From Dreissena polymorpha (lineage: Eukaryota > Mollusca > Bivalvia > Myida > Dreissenidae): a stretch of 64,000 bases of DNA. Shown one piece after another: positions 13,201 through 23,490 of this stretch; the first letter of the stretch is position 1; every line of letters starts with the position of its first letter. The notes beneath the pieces were generated by a model. The model was not told the DNA's origin. It ran no database searches and worked only from the letters and a program-made list of their open reading frames with translations. The DNA lies in assembly GCF_020536995.1 (NCBI RefSeq), contig NC_068360.1, positions 88,491,676-88,555,675 on the forward strand. The letters run 5' to 3'. The translations under genes and the position numbers were made by a program.

Positions 13201-16200
13201 TCTACCCATGAAGTTTCATGATCCTAGGCGTATGCGTTCTTGAGTTATCATCCGGAAACCATTTTACTATTTCGGGTCACCGTGACCTTGACTTTTGACC
13301 TAGTGACCTCTAAATCAATAGGGGTCATCGGCAAGTCATGATCAATCTACCCATGAAGTTTCATGATCCTAGGCGTATGAATTCTTGAGTTATCATTCAA
13401 TTACCATTTTACTATTTCAGGTCACCGTGACCTTGACCTTTGACCTAGTGACCTCAAAATCAATAGGGGTCATCTGCGAGTCATGATCAATGTACCTATG
13501 AAGTTTCATGATCCTAGGCCCAAGCGTTCTTGAGTTATCGTCTGACAACCACCTGGTGGACGGACAGACCGACAGACCGACATGAGCAAAGCAATATACC
13601 CCCTCTTCTTCGAAGGGGGGCATAATTAAAACCTATGGTGGGACCAATTTTGTGCCCAGGGGCATGATTGAAACGTGAAGTAGAGGACCAAATATGATGT
13701 CACACTCAAAATATTTAAAACCAGACCCTTGTAGTTTCAGAATTTTTCTTTTAAGTTTCCACTATTAAACTCATTTTTAAGCTCTTGTGATCGGAATAGT
13801 TTGATTCAATTTGAAAGATGCTCAGGCAAGGATCATTTCCTTTTAAGTTCCTTGAAAATCTGATAATCTTTTTAGGAGGAGATACTGTTTGATTGAACAG
13901 TTTACTTACGACAGATAACTAATGTGTCGCGTTCTGGGAAAACTGGGCATAATGCATGTGCGTAAAGTGTCGTCCCAGATTAGCCTGTGCAGTCCAAACA
14001 GGCTAATCAGGGACGACACTTTCCGCTTTCATGACATTTTTCGTTTAAATGAAGTCTCTTCTTATCAAAAATCCAATTTAGGCGGAAAGTGTCGTCCCTG
14101 ATTAGCCTGTGCAAACTGCACAGGCTAATCTGGGACGACACTTTACGCACATGCATTATGCCCAATTTTCTCAGAACACAACTCTAATGATGCATGAGGG
14201 ACAAAAGGCAATCCCAAATAGTCACCCACCAGCATGTTGCGCACAGGTGAGCTTAAAAAAACAACAGCAAAGACCAAATCAGAAATAATCAATCTTAAAT
14301 AAATGGCCTTGTCATTGTAACATACCATAAGAAGAAGGGCATAGGCAAACAACAAGGAAACTATGGCTTGTTACAGCATGAATCAGTCGATGTAACATAA
14401 CTGTGGCTTGTAACAGAATAAATTAGTCTATGTAACATACCATAAGAAGCATGGCATAGGCAAACAACGTAGAAACTATGGCTTGTAACAGCATAAACCA
14501 GTCTATGTAAGACCCTGTAGAGTCTCTCATAAATCTGAAATGAATTAATATCAATCAAAAAATTGTAATCATAAAATACTGAATATTTTCTGGTAAGTTA
14601 GATCATTAACTTTAATTTTAATGTTTATCATTAAATTAACTTAAGCATTCCCCAGATTCTCAATTTATATAAGGGTCTGAAGTTTCTATTTAAAATGATA
14701 AACTTGTACAATACAGGAGTGTGATTTCAGACCCACCTCATGGGAGGAAAATGCCCCAACCCCCCTTACAGGATTCAACTAAAATCTTCATTTGTATATA
14801 GATCAAGCAAAGTTAGTTAAGTATTTGTAAAATTTGTTTTTCATTGAAAGGGAGGAAATCCACTGAAAGGTGGAAAAATCACACCCCTGCAAAACTAGTT
14901 ACCTATAAAATATTCAGCAAGTAAATTTAATATTTTTGTAACAAAAGAGATTTTTGTTAAACTTATCTGTCAACTACATTGACTTTCCTTTGATTAAGTT
15001 GCTAAAATATTGTCAAAACAGATATTGTATGCTGTATATTTTAGTCCACATCAAACATGGACAAAGCAAAAAGCCGGTCACTTGATTTTAGTTTAATTTC
15101 TCGGCTACCATGCTTACATATTAAAGTTTATTTTGTCAGTCTTCATCACAAAGGTGAAGTAGAACCAGCCTGTTACAAATGTGGCGGTCAGGAAAAGGAA
15201 CATAAACAGCACAATGTCCACCTGAAAAAATAACAATAATACCATAAGAATTAAAGAGGTATATTGATGGCTTATATGTAATTATCTTTAAAAATGAAAG
15301 ATATTCATTTATAAAATACCTTTGTTTCAGGCATAGATCGAATTTGTATAGATGATTACTAAAATGTCTTTCCTTTTAAATTAAACATTGTCCCAATGAC
15401 ACTTTTGCAGGTGCATGAAAATCTATGGTACTGGTAAAATCGTTTTTATTGAGTTAATGTAAAATACATAAAGTACGGGTATGCATGCACAGTATTGACA
15501 GGGGTCTAGCTAGGCTCAAAATTTAGGGAGAAGTCACTTCTCCCTAAAGCAAAAATAGGGAGAAGTGGTAACATCTTTTGGAGAAATGGTACATTTGCAT
15601 CATAGATCTTAGTTTTACGCATATTTTGCTTCAAAAGATAGATAATCAGGGCTCAGCCTAGGTTCAAATTTGAGGGAGAAGTGAGTTCTCCTTCAGCTAA
15701 AATTAGGGACAAGTGAGGCAACTAAAAGATAAAATGGTTTCTGTTCAGGTTCAATCAATTCTTCACTAGTGACTTATTTTATACCCCTCATTACACCATT
15801 CCAATTATCATTAATCAGAAACAACTCTCATTTCGCACTTTTGGGGACAACATTTACAAATACAAACACACACACTTAAGTGTTAATGTTGTGTTATTGA
15901 TGTATTAAACTGAGTTTAATTATTATATTTAACACTAAAGCCACATGCTATTTATGTAATAACTGGTAAGCCTCATTGCTGCTGAAATAATTTCTATAAT
16001 AGAGACTGAAATTGATGGTGGATTTCAAAAGGCTGCATTTCATTTATAATAAGACATGTGTATAAAACCTACATTTTTCTTTTTTGTCATTGATTGTAAA
16101 TGATGATGGTACTTTTAACATATTTCTTTCCTGTACAGGTGTATCAATTAAAACTTTAATTGTAACACAACCAGAAATGTACAGAATCTTTTACTTCCTT

Positions 16201-19200
16201 GTAAAATTTAAGCAATTGAACATTAAATGAAATTTATATTTTGTTACAATTATTTGCTTTAAATTAAAAATTCATTTAAGATCTCATTTTACAGCAGAGA
16301 TAACAAATAAGACCTGTAAACGAGCCCCATATGTATTGCCAATGCTAGGTTACCTCTTTCCATTTGATCATTCTTGAGTATTGTTTTAATGGGCCAATTA
16401 ACTTTGCTGAATCATAGTTATTGGTAGCCAGCAGAAAGCAATAAATCAAGACATCATCTATTAACAATTTCAAGAAGTGTAATAGCTCCAGATTGTTCTT
16501 TTGAATGTTCAACTTTGCATGACCTGTTAATGGGGCAACTTATGGCTGAGAATCCTCATGTGTCCATTTTCCACATCAAATTGATTTTAATCAGTCAATG
16601 TCTGGCACAAAGTAAATCATTAAAAGGAGGAGAAGTCACTTCGCCTTCATGAAATTAATGCGCGAAGTGCAGATTAATTGAGAGAAGAAATCGCCCACTT
16701 CGCCCACTCGTGAGACCCCTGATTGATAAAGGTATTGTTGTGTTTGGAAAGTCCTATTGAAGTGTGCACAATGTGTATGCCCATGTTTGAATCCCACTTG
16801 TTAACACACCAATAACAGTACCAATGTATGCCCATGTAGGCCATGTCTGAATCCCACTAGTTAACACACTTATAAACAGTACATGTACCAATTTATGCCC
16901 AGGTTTAAATACCACTTGTTAACACACCAATAAACAGTTCCAATGTATGCCCAGGTTTGAATGCCACTTGTTAACACACCAATAAACAATACCAATGCAT
17001 GTCCAGGTTTGAATCCCACTGGTTAACACACCAATAAACAGTACATACTAATGTATGCCCAGGTTTGAATCCCACTTGTTAACACACCAATAAACAATAC
17101 CAATGTATGCCCAGGTTTGAATCCCACTTGTTAACACACCAATAAACAGTACATACCAATGCATGCCCATGTTTGAATCCCACATGTTAACACACCAATA
17201 AACAGTACCAATGTATGCCCATGTTTGAATCCCACTTGTTAACACACCAATAAACAGTACCAATGTATGCCCAGGTTTGAATCCCACTTGTTAACACACC
17301 AATAAGCAGTACCAATGCATGCCCAGGTTTGAATCCCACTTGTTAACACACCAATAAACAGTACATACTAATGTATGCCCAGGTTTGAATCCCACATGTT
17401 AACACACCAATAAACAGTACCAATGTATGCCCAGGTTTGAATCCCACATGTTAACACACCAATAAACAGTACTAATGTATGCCCAGGTTTGAATTCCACT
17501 TGTTAACACACCAATAAGCAGTACCAATGCATGCCCAGGTTTGAATCCCACTTGTTAACACACCAATAAACAATACCAATGTATGCCCAGGTTTGAATCC
17601 CACTTGTTAACACACCAATAAACAATACCAATGTATGCCCAGGTTTGAATCCCACTTGTTAACACACCAATAAACAATACCAATGTATGCCCAGGTTTGA
17701 ATCCCACTTGTTAACACACCAATAAACAGTACCAATGTATGCCCAGGTTTGAATCCCACATGTTAACACACCAATAAACAGTACCAATGTATGCCCATGT
17801 TTGAATCCCACTTGTTAACACACCAATAAACAGTACCAATGTATGCCCAGGTTTGAATCCCACTTGTTAACACACTAATAAACAGTACATACTAATGTAT
17901 GCCCAGGTTTGAATCCCACATGTTAACACACCAATAAACAGTACCAATGTATGCCCAGGTTTGAATCCCACATGTTAACACACCAATAAACAGTACTAAT
18001 GTATGCCCAGGTTTGAATCCCACTTGTTAACACACCAATAAACAGTACCAATGCATGCCCAGGTTTGAATCCCACTTGTTAACACACCAATAAACAGTAC
18101 ATACTAATGTATGCCCAGGTTTGAATCCCACTTGTTAACACACCAATAAACAATACCAATGTATGCCCAGGTTTGAATTCCACTTGTTAACACACCAATA
18201 AACAGTACCAATGCATGCCCAGGTTTGAATCCCACTTGTTAACACACCAATAAACAGTACATACTAATGTATGCCCAGGTTCGAATCCCACTTGTTAACA
18301 CACCAATATACAGTGCCAATGTATGCCAAGCCCACGATTTGAATCCCACTTGTTAACACACCAATAAACAGTACCAATGTATGCCCAGGTTTGAATCTCT
18401 CTTGTTAACACACCAATAAACAGTACCAATGTATCCACAGGTTTGACTCCCACTTGTTTACACACTAATAAACAGTACCAATGTATGCCCAGGTTTGAAT
18501 CCCACTTGTTAACACACCAATTAACAGTACCAATGCATGCCCAGGTTTGAATCCCACTTGTTAACACACCAATAAACAGTACATACTAATGTATGCCCAG
18601 GTTTGAATCCCACTTGTTAACACACCAATAAACAGTAACAATGTATGCCCAGGTTTGAATCCCACTTGTTTACACACCAATAAACAGTACTAATGTATGC
18701 CCAGGTTTGAATCCCACTTGCTAACACACCAATAAACAGTACCAATGTATGCCCAGGTTTGAATCCCACTTGTTAACACACCAATAAACAGTACCGAGCA
18801 TAACTGTGTTTTTTACAGAAATACAAATACAAGATTTCATAGTACACTTGATGCATTAAACATTGTTTCAACCATATAATTTTACATAATGTATTTGTGT
18901 AACTATCAAAACACACAGAAACATGCTATACTACATTTCAACACTGTCTGTAATTCAATAGTTGCTTATGTAAATTTGTGTTGAAAAAATAGCTACAAGA
19001 AATTTTTCAATTAACAAGACAAAATTGCTCAACCTAACTAAGGAAAGCAACCTTATTTCATTTGTTAACAAGTGCACCACCTAGCGGGTGCAGACCGCTC
19101 ATCTATTTTTCTTTTAAAAGGTGAAGGGACCTCTCTCAATACTTCAATCAAAAAGGGGGAGGGTGGGAGTGGAGAGGGGTGTATAGTGTGGGGGTGTGGT

Positions 19201-20904
19201 CATTGATTACATTATCTTTCAAAAATAAGAAAACAATGGAAAAACAAAAATGGGGGAGGGATTCTGGGGTGGGGCATTGGGGATGGTTTTGATGGAGTCT
19301 ACAGTGGTATGTCAGGTAAGTGTTGTTTTGTCAAAGTATGAATCAAATCTGATCATAAATAAAGAAGTTATGGCAATTTTAGCAAAATTTAATACTTTGA
19401 CCTTGAGAGTCGATGTCATTCAAAGGTCAAGGTCAAATTCAACTTGCCAGGTACAGTACCCTCATAATAGTAAGAAAGTATTTGAAGTTTGAAAGCAATA
19501 TAGCCTTGATACTTCAGAAGTAAAGTGGATATAAACACAAAATTTAACCAAATATTCAAAGTTACTAAGTAAAAAAAGGGCCATAATTCTGTCAAAATGC
19601 CAGTCAGAGTTTCATGACTTTGCGTGCATAGTCCCCTTATGATAGTTAGCAAGTGTTGCAAGTATGAAAACAATAGCTTTGATACTTTAGGAATAAAATG
19701 GACCTAAACACAAAACTTAACCAAATTTTCAATATTCTAAGTATAAAAGGGTCCGTAATTCTGTAAAATGCCAGTCATAATTACATGACTTTGCGTGCAT
19801 AATCCCCTTATGATAGTTAGTAAGTGCTGCAAGTATAAAAGCAATAGCTTTGAAAAATGAACCTAAACACAAAACTTAACAAAATTTTCAATTTTCTAAG
19901 TATAAAAGGGGCCATAATTCTGTGAAAATGCCAGTCAGAGTTACATAAGTTTGCTTGCACAGTCCTCTTATGATAGTTAGTAAATGTTTCAAGTAGTGAA
20001 GTATGAAAGCAATAGCTTTGATACTTTAGGAATAAAGTTGACCTAAACACAAAACGTAACCAAATTTTCAATTTTTTTTGTATAAAAAGGGCACATTATA
20101 CTGTCAAAATGCCAGCCAGAGTTATCTAACTTTGCCTGCCCAGTCCCCTCATGATAGTAAGTAAGTGCGCCATGTTTAAATGCAATAGCTTTGATACTTT
20201 ATGAGAAAAGTGGACCTAAACACAAAACTTAAACGCCGACGCTCAGGTGATGACAATACATGTAGCTCATATATTTTTTTTTGTAAATAGATGAGCTAAA
20301 AATGACCATCACAAACGTAAAACCTGGGCCAACATTCACAAATTTTGTAAGTTGAATATTAACACTATACTTAGGACATAATTTCAGAACGTATATCACC
20401 TTAACAGAATCAATTTAAAACATTTTTTAAATGTAAAAATTGTGAAAAAGACAGAGACTTATAATTTGAAGTTTATAAGAAAGGTAATTAAATACTGGAA
20501 CCAATAATCTTTCCATATGAGCCTTGCTCTGAAAAAATAGGGCTTATGACATGTGTGTACATTGTCATCCCAGATTAGCCTGTGCAGTCATCACAAGTTT
20601 ATTGGGGATGCCTTTACTGCATTTATGTTGCAAAGAGAGGTCCTTTAAACAAAAAATTTTGTAAAAGTGCTGCGGACTGCACAGGCTGATCTTGGACGAC
20701 AATATATGTACATGCAATACGCGCTGTTTTCCCTTAGCCCTGCTCAGTTGCTTTCACAGGCCTAGTGACCCTTACCTTCCTGGATCCTTTTCTAGATTGC
20801 ATGTATCTGTGCCAGCGACATCCCAGCAGTCCAGTCATTAAGACCAAGACATAGTTGTGGTGGTAATGTTGTAACGGCGTACCGGAGATTGACAACCGCG
20901 CCAT
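377..20904 (-). CDS. GDPD5-like: GDPD4/5 (GDE2)-like glycerophosphodiester phosphodiesterase, exons 1-9, C-terminus off left edge
   Basis: Multi-pass membrane enzyme of the GDE2/GDE3 family, whose extracellular GDPD domain cleaves glycerophosphodiesters or GPI anchors. Exons in order on the minus strand: 20776-20904, 15118-15221, 14441-14534, 8524-8682, 6247-6340, 4348-4493, 2616-2701, 1279-1429, 377-598. All joins are GT-AG and keep frame, giving 395 residues (human GDPD5 is about 605). The N-terminus MARLSISGTPLQHYHHNY and GCRWHRY match the family start; Cys29 sits where GDE2 has its redox Cys25. Five hydrophobic segments lie at about residues 46-68, 90-116, 130-150, 166-183 and 197-215. 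Then come HRGASA+ITPENT, GIEVDVRI and VLHDDHLRRTTN, so the catalytic His237, Glu265, Asp267 and His280 are all present. The exon 9 donor (AAG|gtccat) is weak, so its 3' end is tentative. Introns 1, 3 and 4 carry large minisatellites. The paralogue (GDPD2, 4 or 5) is not resolved. Confidence 0.9.
1456..1689. mobile_element. TTAA-flanked foldback MITE, family B
   Basis: CTCTTTACCACTCAGATACG to GTGGAAAAGGG between TTAA sites; internal AAACAGCATAAAACCTGAAC palindrome around GAGTTACTC. It starts within 30 bp of the acceptor side of GDPD exon 1279-1429. Confidence 0.85.
2247..2500. repeat. Palindromic MITE family F, diverged copy
   Basis: Recognised by GGGTTCTGGGGAAATGGG, ATTAGCCTGTACAGTC, TTTCGCTAAGAAAAGAC and ATTAGCCTGTGCGAACAG in family order; among the most diverged copies, inside a GDPD intron. 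Confidence 0.7.
2731..2988. repeat. Palindromic MITE family F, well preserved
   Basis: Begins TGAGTCGCGTTCTGAGAAAA and ends with its imperfect reverse complement. Each half carries an inner hairpin (GATTAGCCTGT..GCACAGGCTAATC). It lies about 30 bp upstream (minus sense) of the GDPD exon 2616-2701 acceptor, so it sits close to a functional splice site. Confidence 0.9.
3229..3663. repeat. Dispersed GTCCCCTA..TAGGGGAC element with an internal ~180-bp duplication
   Basis: Short inverted ends GTCCCCTAT and GGTAGGGGAC. The segment TTGTTGCCATAGCAACC..CATATTG..CCATGTTT..AGTTAT.GCAG.ATCCAGAAAAG occurs twice. It seems inserted in an older AT-rich repeat (about 3158-4050) with TTTTCGTTATTACG/CGTAAT motifs. 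Confidence 0.65.
4120..4260. repeat. CAGA microsatellite with flanking GACCGACC variants
   Basis: Uninterrupted (CAGA)n at about 4147-4205, framed by ACGGACAGACCAGACAG and CCGACCGACCGACC, as in the tails of molluscan dispersed repeats. It lies about 90 bp from GDPD exon 4348-4493. Confidence 0.95.
4628..4866. mobile_element. TTAA-flanked foldback MITE, family B (opposite orientation)
   Basis: CCCTTTAACACTCAGAGGCA to AACTGGTAAAGGG; inverted relative to the next copy at 4954-5187. Confidence 0.85.
4954..5187. mobile_element. TTAA-flanked foldback MITE, family B
   Basis: CCCTTTACCACTTAGATATA to GGGGGAGGG between perfect TTAA sites; 88 bp from the previous copy and in inverse orientation to it. 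Confidence 0.88.
5488..5721. mobile_element. TTAA-flanked foldback MITE, family B, ends eroded
   Basis: CTCTTTCCCACATAAGAAGC to AAGTGGTACAGTG between TTAA sites; the third B copy within 1.1 kb. Confidence 0.82.
6427..8250 (-). repeat. 32-bp minisatellite (about 57 copies) matching the GDPD exon 4 / donor junction
   Basis: Tandem 32-bp units, lying between exons 4 and 5 of the GDPD gene. Read on the minus strand the unit is TGTGATGCATTTATCTTTGC followed by AAGTATGTATGT. The end of exon 4 plus the start of its intron (about 8545-8514) reads TGTGATATATCTATCTTTGC then AA|GTATGTTTGC, also exactly 32 nt before the next TGTGATGCAT. Units nearest exon 4 (8.10-8.25 kb) are the most similar to the exon. 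Units at 6.43-6.80 kb are a subtype with CCATTAG|GTATG. Variant units recur at spacings of about 13 units (near 6.89 and 7.31 kb), indicating higher-order duplication. The long minus-strand ORFs here are a by-product of the stop-free unit. Confidence 0.9.
8710..8940. repeat. Palindromic MITE family F, right end eroded
   Basis: Left end TGAGCCTCGTTCTGGGAAAA and both inner hairpins (AGATTAGCCTGTGCAGTCCC; TGTGCAGACTGCACAG) are present; the right terminus is decayed. It lies about 28 bp from GDPD exon 4. Confidence 0.8.
9560..11930. repeat. 39-bp minisatellite, about 61 near-identical copies, in GDPD intron 3
   Basis: Unit: TTGACACAGTTTTGATATCA followed by GCCCATACAAATGTTCTAC. Nearly all copies are identical. 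Rare variants are two short units (about 9674-9720), CTGCTTGAC at about 10170 and 10209, GATATCAACC at about 10461 and again 780 bp (20 units) later, GATATAAGCC at about 10774, and a 38-bp unit at about 11645. 39 = 3 x 13 with no stops, so long ORFs appear in several frames on both strands; none is a gene. The flanks (CTTGAC..GGGCAATAAAT style) show that the unit arose from a decayed dispersed TGACC-type repeat, not from an exon. Confidence 0.97.
12781..13624. repeat. Dispersed element with five ~146-bp tandem units rich in TGACCT
   Basis: Inverted ends GCATGCCCCCC and GGGGGGCAT. Each unit contains CGTGACCTTGACCTTTGACC then TAGTGACCTCAAAATCAAT and TTTCATGATCCTAGGCG. It ends with GACAGACCGACAGACCGAC and ATATACCCCCTCTTCTTCGA. 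It lies in GDPD intron 3. Confidence 0.88.
13924..14187. repeat. Palindromic MITE family F, well preserved
   Basis: TGTGTCGCGTTCTGGGAAAA to TTTTCTCAGAACACAACTCT, two inner hairpins intact; CTAATG occurs at both edges and may be the target duplication. Confidence 0.9.
14318..14512 (-). repeat. 75-bp duplication of the GDPD exon 3 / donor junction
   Basis: Three copies (75, about 40 and 75 bp) of a unit made of the 3' part of exon 3 with its donor ATG|gtatgt. The genuine exon end is at 14441. A second ATG|gtatg occurs near 14322, after CTTCTT. The intervening copy is partial. Stops in the extra copies show that they are not used as coding sequence in the exon 3 frame. Confidence 0.8.
15499..16721. 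mobile_element. hAT-like non-autonomous element, 1223 bp, 5-bp TSD ATTGA
   Basis: Ends CAGGGGTCTAGC and (reverse complement of the right end) CAGGGGTCTCACGAG; flanked by ATTGA at 15494-15498 and 16722-16726. Both subterminal regions carry AGGGAGAAGT or GGAGAAGTCACTTC motifs. A second internal left-end-like segment (CAGGGCTCAGCCTAGGTTC, about 15648) suggests a partial nested copy. No transposase is seen. Confidence 0.82.
16757..18796. repeat. 52-bp minisatellite, about 38 copies, in GDPD intron 1
   Basis: Unit: AATGTATGCCCAGGTTTGAA then TCCCACTTGTTAACACACCA then ATAAACAGTACC; some units carry a 4-bp insertion (ACATACTAATG). It starts about 35 bp from the hAT-like element ending at 16721. A block with the CCCACATG variant recurs about 525 bp apart (near 17.36 and 17.88 kb), so there is a higher-order period of about 10 units. 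Each unit contains GGTTTGAATCCCAC, one base from the Pol III B-box consensus GGTTCGANTCC; the unit at about 18278 has the exact GGTTCGAATCC. Confidence 0.95.
19088..20300. repeat. ~1.2-kb element with inverted ends and five ~165-bp tandem units
   Basis: Outer inverted repeat GCTCATCTATTT and AAATAGATGAGC. The core has repeated GGGCCATAATTCTGTCAAAA, ATGCCAGTCAGAGTTACAT and TTTGATACTTTAGGAATAAA. No coding frame is recognised. It lies in GDPD intron 1. Confidence 0.8.
20518..20748. repeat. Palindromic MITE family F, diverged, adjacent to GDPD exon 1
   Basis: TGAGCCTTGCTCTGAAAAAA, AGATTAGCCTGTGCAGTC and ACAGGCTGATCTTGGACGAC in family order. It ends about 28 bp from the exon 1 donor. Confidence 0.75.
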
Positions 20905-21384
20905 GATATTTCAACTGGCAATATTATGGCACTGTGTACAAACTAGCTTGAGCTCTTGTCTAAAATTGTGGACCCTACATCACAGTGTCTTAGGTCTGTT
21001 TATACTTTGCAAATGCTATTTTTATAATTGTTTGACTCAGGTTGTAAGCTTAATTTCATTTGTATGTTTGTTAACACTGTCTTCTATGTATGAATCACTT
21101 AAATGTGCAAGAGCTGATTGCAGCATAAATGAGGCATAATATGTTTACTGGTAAAACTAACGTATTTAGGACGCAGATATTGAAAATGTCAGGCTTCAAG
21201 GCATTGTTCACAGTGTCTGAAATCTCCAACTCAGAACTTATTTACATATCAACTTTCAATGCCGGTTTTGATTCCATGGGTTCTCATTTCATACAGTTCT
21301 AAATATCACAACCATTTTAAAGCTGTCGTTGTTCATTTTGTTGCTTCTTAAGTACACAGAATTCTACAAGAAATTACTTGTATA
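20905..21384. other. 5' flank of the GDPD gene; no further gene seen
   Basis: The sequence directly before the GDPD ATG, AT-rich. A 78-aa plus-strand ORF (20903-21139) overlaps the start codon region in antisense and has no recognisable features. No convincing TATA or CpG-rich promoter is seen. Confidence 0.5.
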
Positions 21385-21588
21385 TGAGTCGTGCAGTCTA
21401 CACAGGCTATAGTAAGGAACGACACTTTCCGCCTAAACTAGATTTTTGCTAAGAAGAGACTTTCAAATGCAAAATATCATAAAAGCGGACAGTGTCGTCC
21501 CTGATTAGCCTGTGCGAACTGCATAATATAATCTTGGACGACACTTTACGCATATGCATTAAACCCCTTTTTCATAGAGCACAGCTCA
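21385..21588. repeat. Palindromic MITE family F, 5'-part deleted
   Basis: Keeps CTACACAGGCTATAGTAAGG, GGAACGACACTTTCCGCC, and the right half to ATAGAGCACAGCTCA. The outer left arm up to the first hairpin is deleted. Confidence 0.75.
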
Positions 21589-21992
21589 AATAATTATTCG
21601 CAGTTACAAGATTGCACTTAACTCTTTGCAATTGCAATAATCTGTTTTAAGGCATTGTACAAATGTTTATAAAGAATAAATGTTTATAAAGAATAAATTT
21701 CATCAAAAATGTTCTTTTTTTAAAATATATTTTAAAATACTTGCTGACATAACACACAAAGCAAATATACATGTAACAGTAGCAATTCAAATCAGAAACT
21801 TAATTAAAGCAACATATGCCATGTCATAATGTATTTTACACATGTATTTGAAAGAACATATTTAAAAGAAATACAAGCAGTTCCATGTTGTAAACACTTC
21901 GGAATTATTATCAAATTTATCAACTACACTTAAGATGTCTGTTTTGATGGGTGATAATGCTTTTTACTGTAAAATAGTCAATGCTTATCAAT

Positions 21993-22257
21993 TGAGCCGT
22001 GTTCTTAGAAAACTGGGCAAATGCATGTGTGTAAAGTGTCATCCCCGATTAGCCTGTGCAGTCCGCACAGGCTAATCAGGGTCGATTAGCACTTTCCTCT
22101 TTAATGGTATTTTTAGTTTCAAGGAAGACCCTCCTTACCAAAATTCAAGTTTAGGCAGAAAGTGTGGTCCCGGATTAGCCTGTGTGGACTGCACAGGCTT
22201 ATCTGGGACGACACTTTATGCACATGCATTATGCCCAGTTTTCTCAGAACGCGACTC
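21993..22257. repeat. Palindromic MITE family F, well preserved
   Basis: TTGAGCCGTGTTCTTAGAAA to TTTTCTCAGAACGCGACTCA with both inner hairpins; upstream of the GDPD start. Confidence 0.9.
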
Positions 22258-22333
22258 AAATTATCATTAAAACCTTTTAATTTAATTATTTTATATTTCA
22301 ACAATAAATATTATTAATCATGTCAGACATTAG

Positions 22334-23478
22334 TCTCATTTATAAGACGCGCAAAGAATTTAGAGATACTTTTTATATGGGCTTAATTCTTTTTTATATG
22401 GGCTGAATTCTTTGGAACGTCTCATCGTTGAAGGACCTTTTTTGTGGTGGAAAACAGAAAGTTTAAATTTTCATCAATTTGCGTAAAATTGCAAAATAAC
22501 ATTACCAACTCAGTTTTAATTCAGAAGTTCATTTTTACATCAAATATCGTCGATTCGAAGTTAGAAAGGCATAAATTCTTCAGTTAAACTTCTGCTTAAA
22601 TCGCAAAACAATCACTGACCTGTAGCCACGTCATGAAACTGATTTAAATATGAACCAATCAGAAGAAGGCATTACGGTGTACGCGTAATTTTATTTAACA
22701 TGAGCTTTTAACACCGACTTTTACCGAACTAGATCTAGTATGCTAATCTTTGTCGATTTAATAAGCATATGTTCAAAACAGATATGGTGCAGTTTCTATT
22801 CACTGTTCTAAGTTTCAGGAAGTGTTTATGCATGTCTTTTTCGCACCTCTGTCTGTGTTGTTTTATGTACTTACATTCTACGTTACAAAGGATGGTATAC
22901 TGTACGATCTGTATCAATATTATTTATGTACAGTATAAAAATAAAAGATGTACTTAATTTCAGAACTTTTTAATTGTCAATTTAGAAAAAAAAACAATGC
23001 TAAATTAATCCAGAAAAGTATAACATCGGTTTACTATGTAATGCGCTGCACCACAACAGACGAACGCAAACTGTATTTTACGCTGTTTATTCTTCCACTT
23101 TAAACCAGATGCTTTACATCGAGGTCGTGTTATCGATTTATATCTACACAGCGAGCGAATCGAGAGATATTGAAAAATTGAATAGTGGTTGGATTTAAAT
23201 TGCTCAGGCGTGCAAAATTCAAAGTGTCATTACATAATTTTTACGGAACATTATCGAGAAATGAATTATCTACACAGGTATGTAAATATTATTGAAATCC
23301 GTTGTTATTAAGTGTCTTATATCGGGGCTTGAATGTTGCGTACAAAATCCTTGCGCAACAATATAGACAATGAACAAAAAATTCCCACCACGTAATTGGT
23401 CTTTCAACCTTTGTACGCTCCAAATATTACCCATATAAAAAGTAGCTTAATATTAAAGAGCGTCAAAAATTTGGACTA
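22334..23478. mobile_element. Unclassified ~1.15-kb inverted-repeat element flanked by a 12-bp direct repeat
   Basis: GTCAGACATTAG occurs at 22322-22333 and again at 23479-23490. Inside, the ends are imperfect inverted repeats: TACTTTTTATATGGG (about 22367) against CCCATATAAAAAGTA (about 23434), with TTTGGA(A/G)CGT just inside and GACGC just outside. No coding capacity is recognised. A 12-bp target duplication would be long for a cut-and-paste element. Confidence 0.65.
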
Positions 23479-23490
23479 GTCAGACATTAG

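Noticed and set aside
19250-19673. 80- and 85-aa ORFs in GDPD intron 1
   Set aside because: Fall within the 1.2-kb inverted-end tandem element and do not align with any family I recognise.
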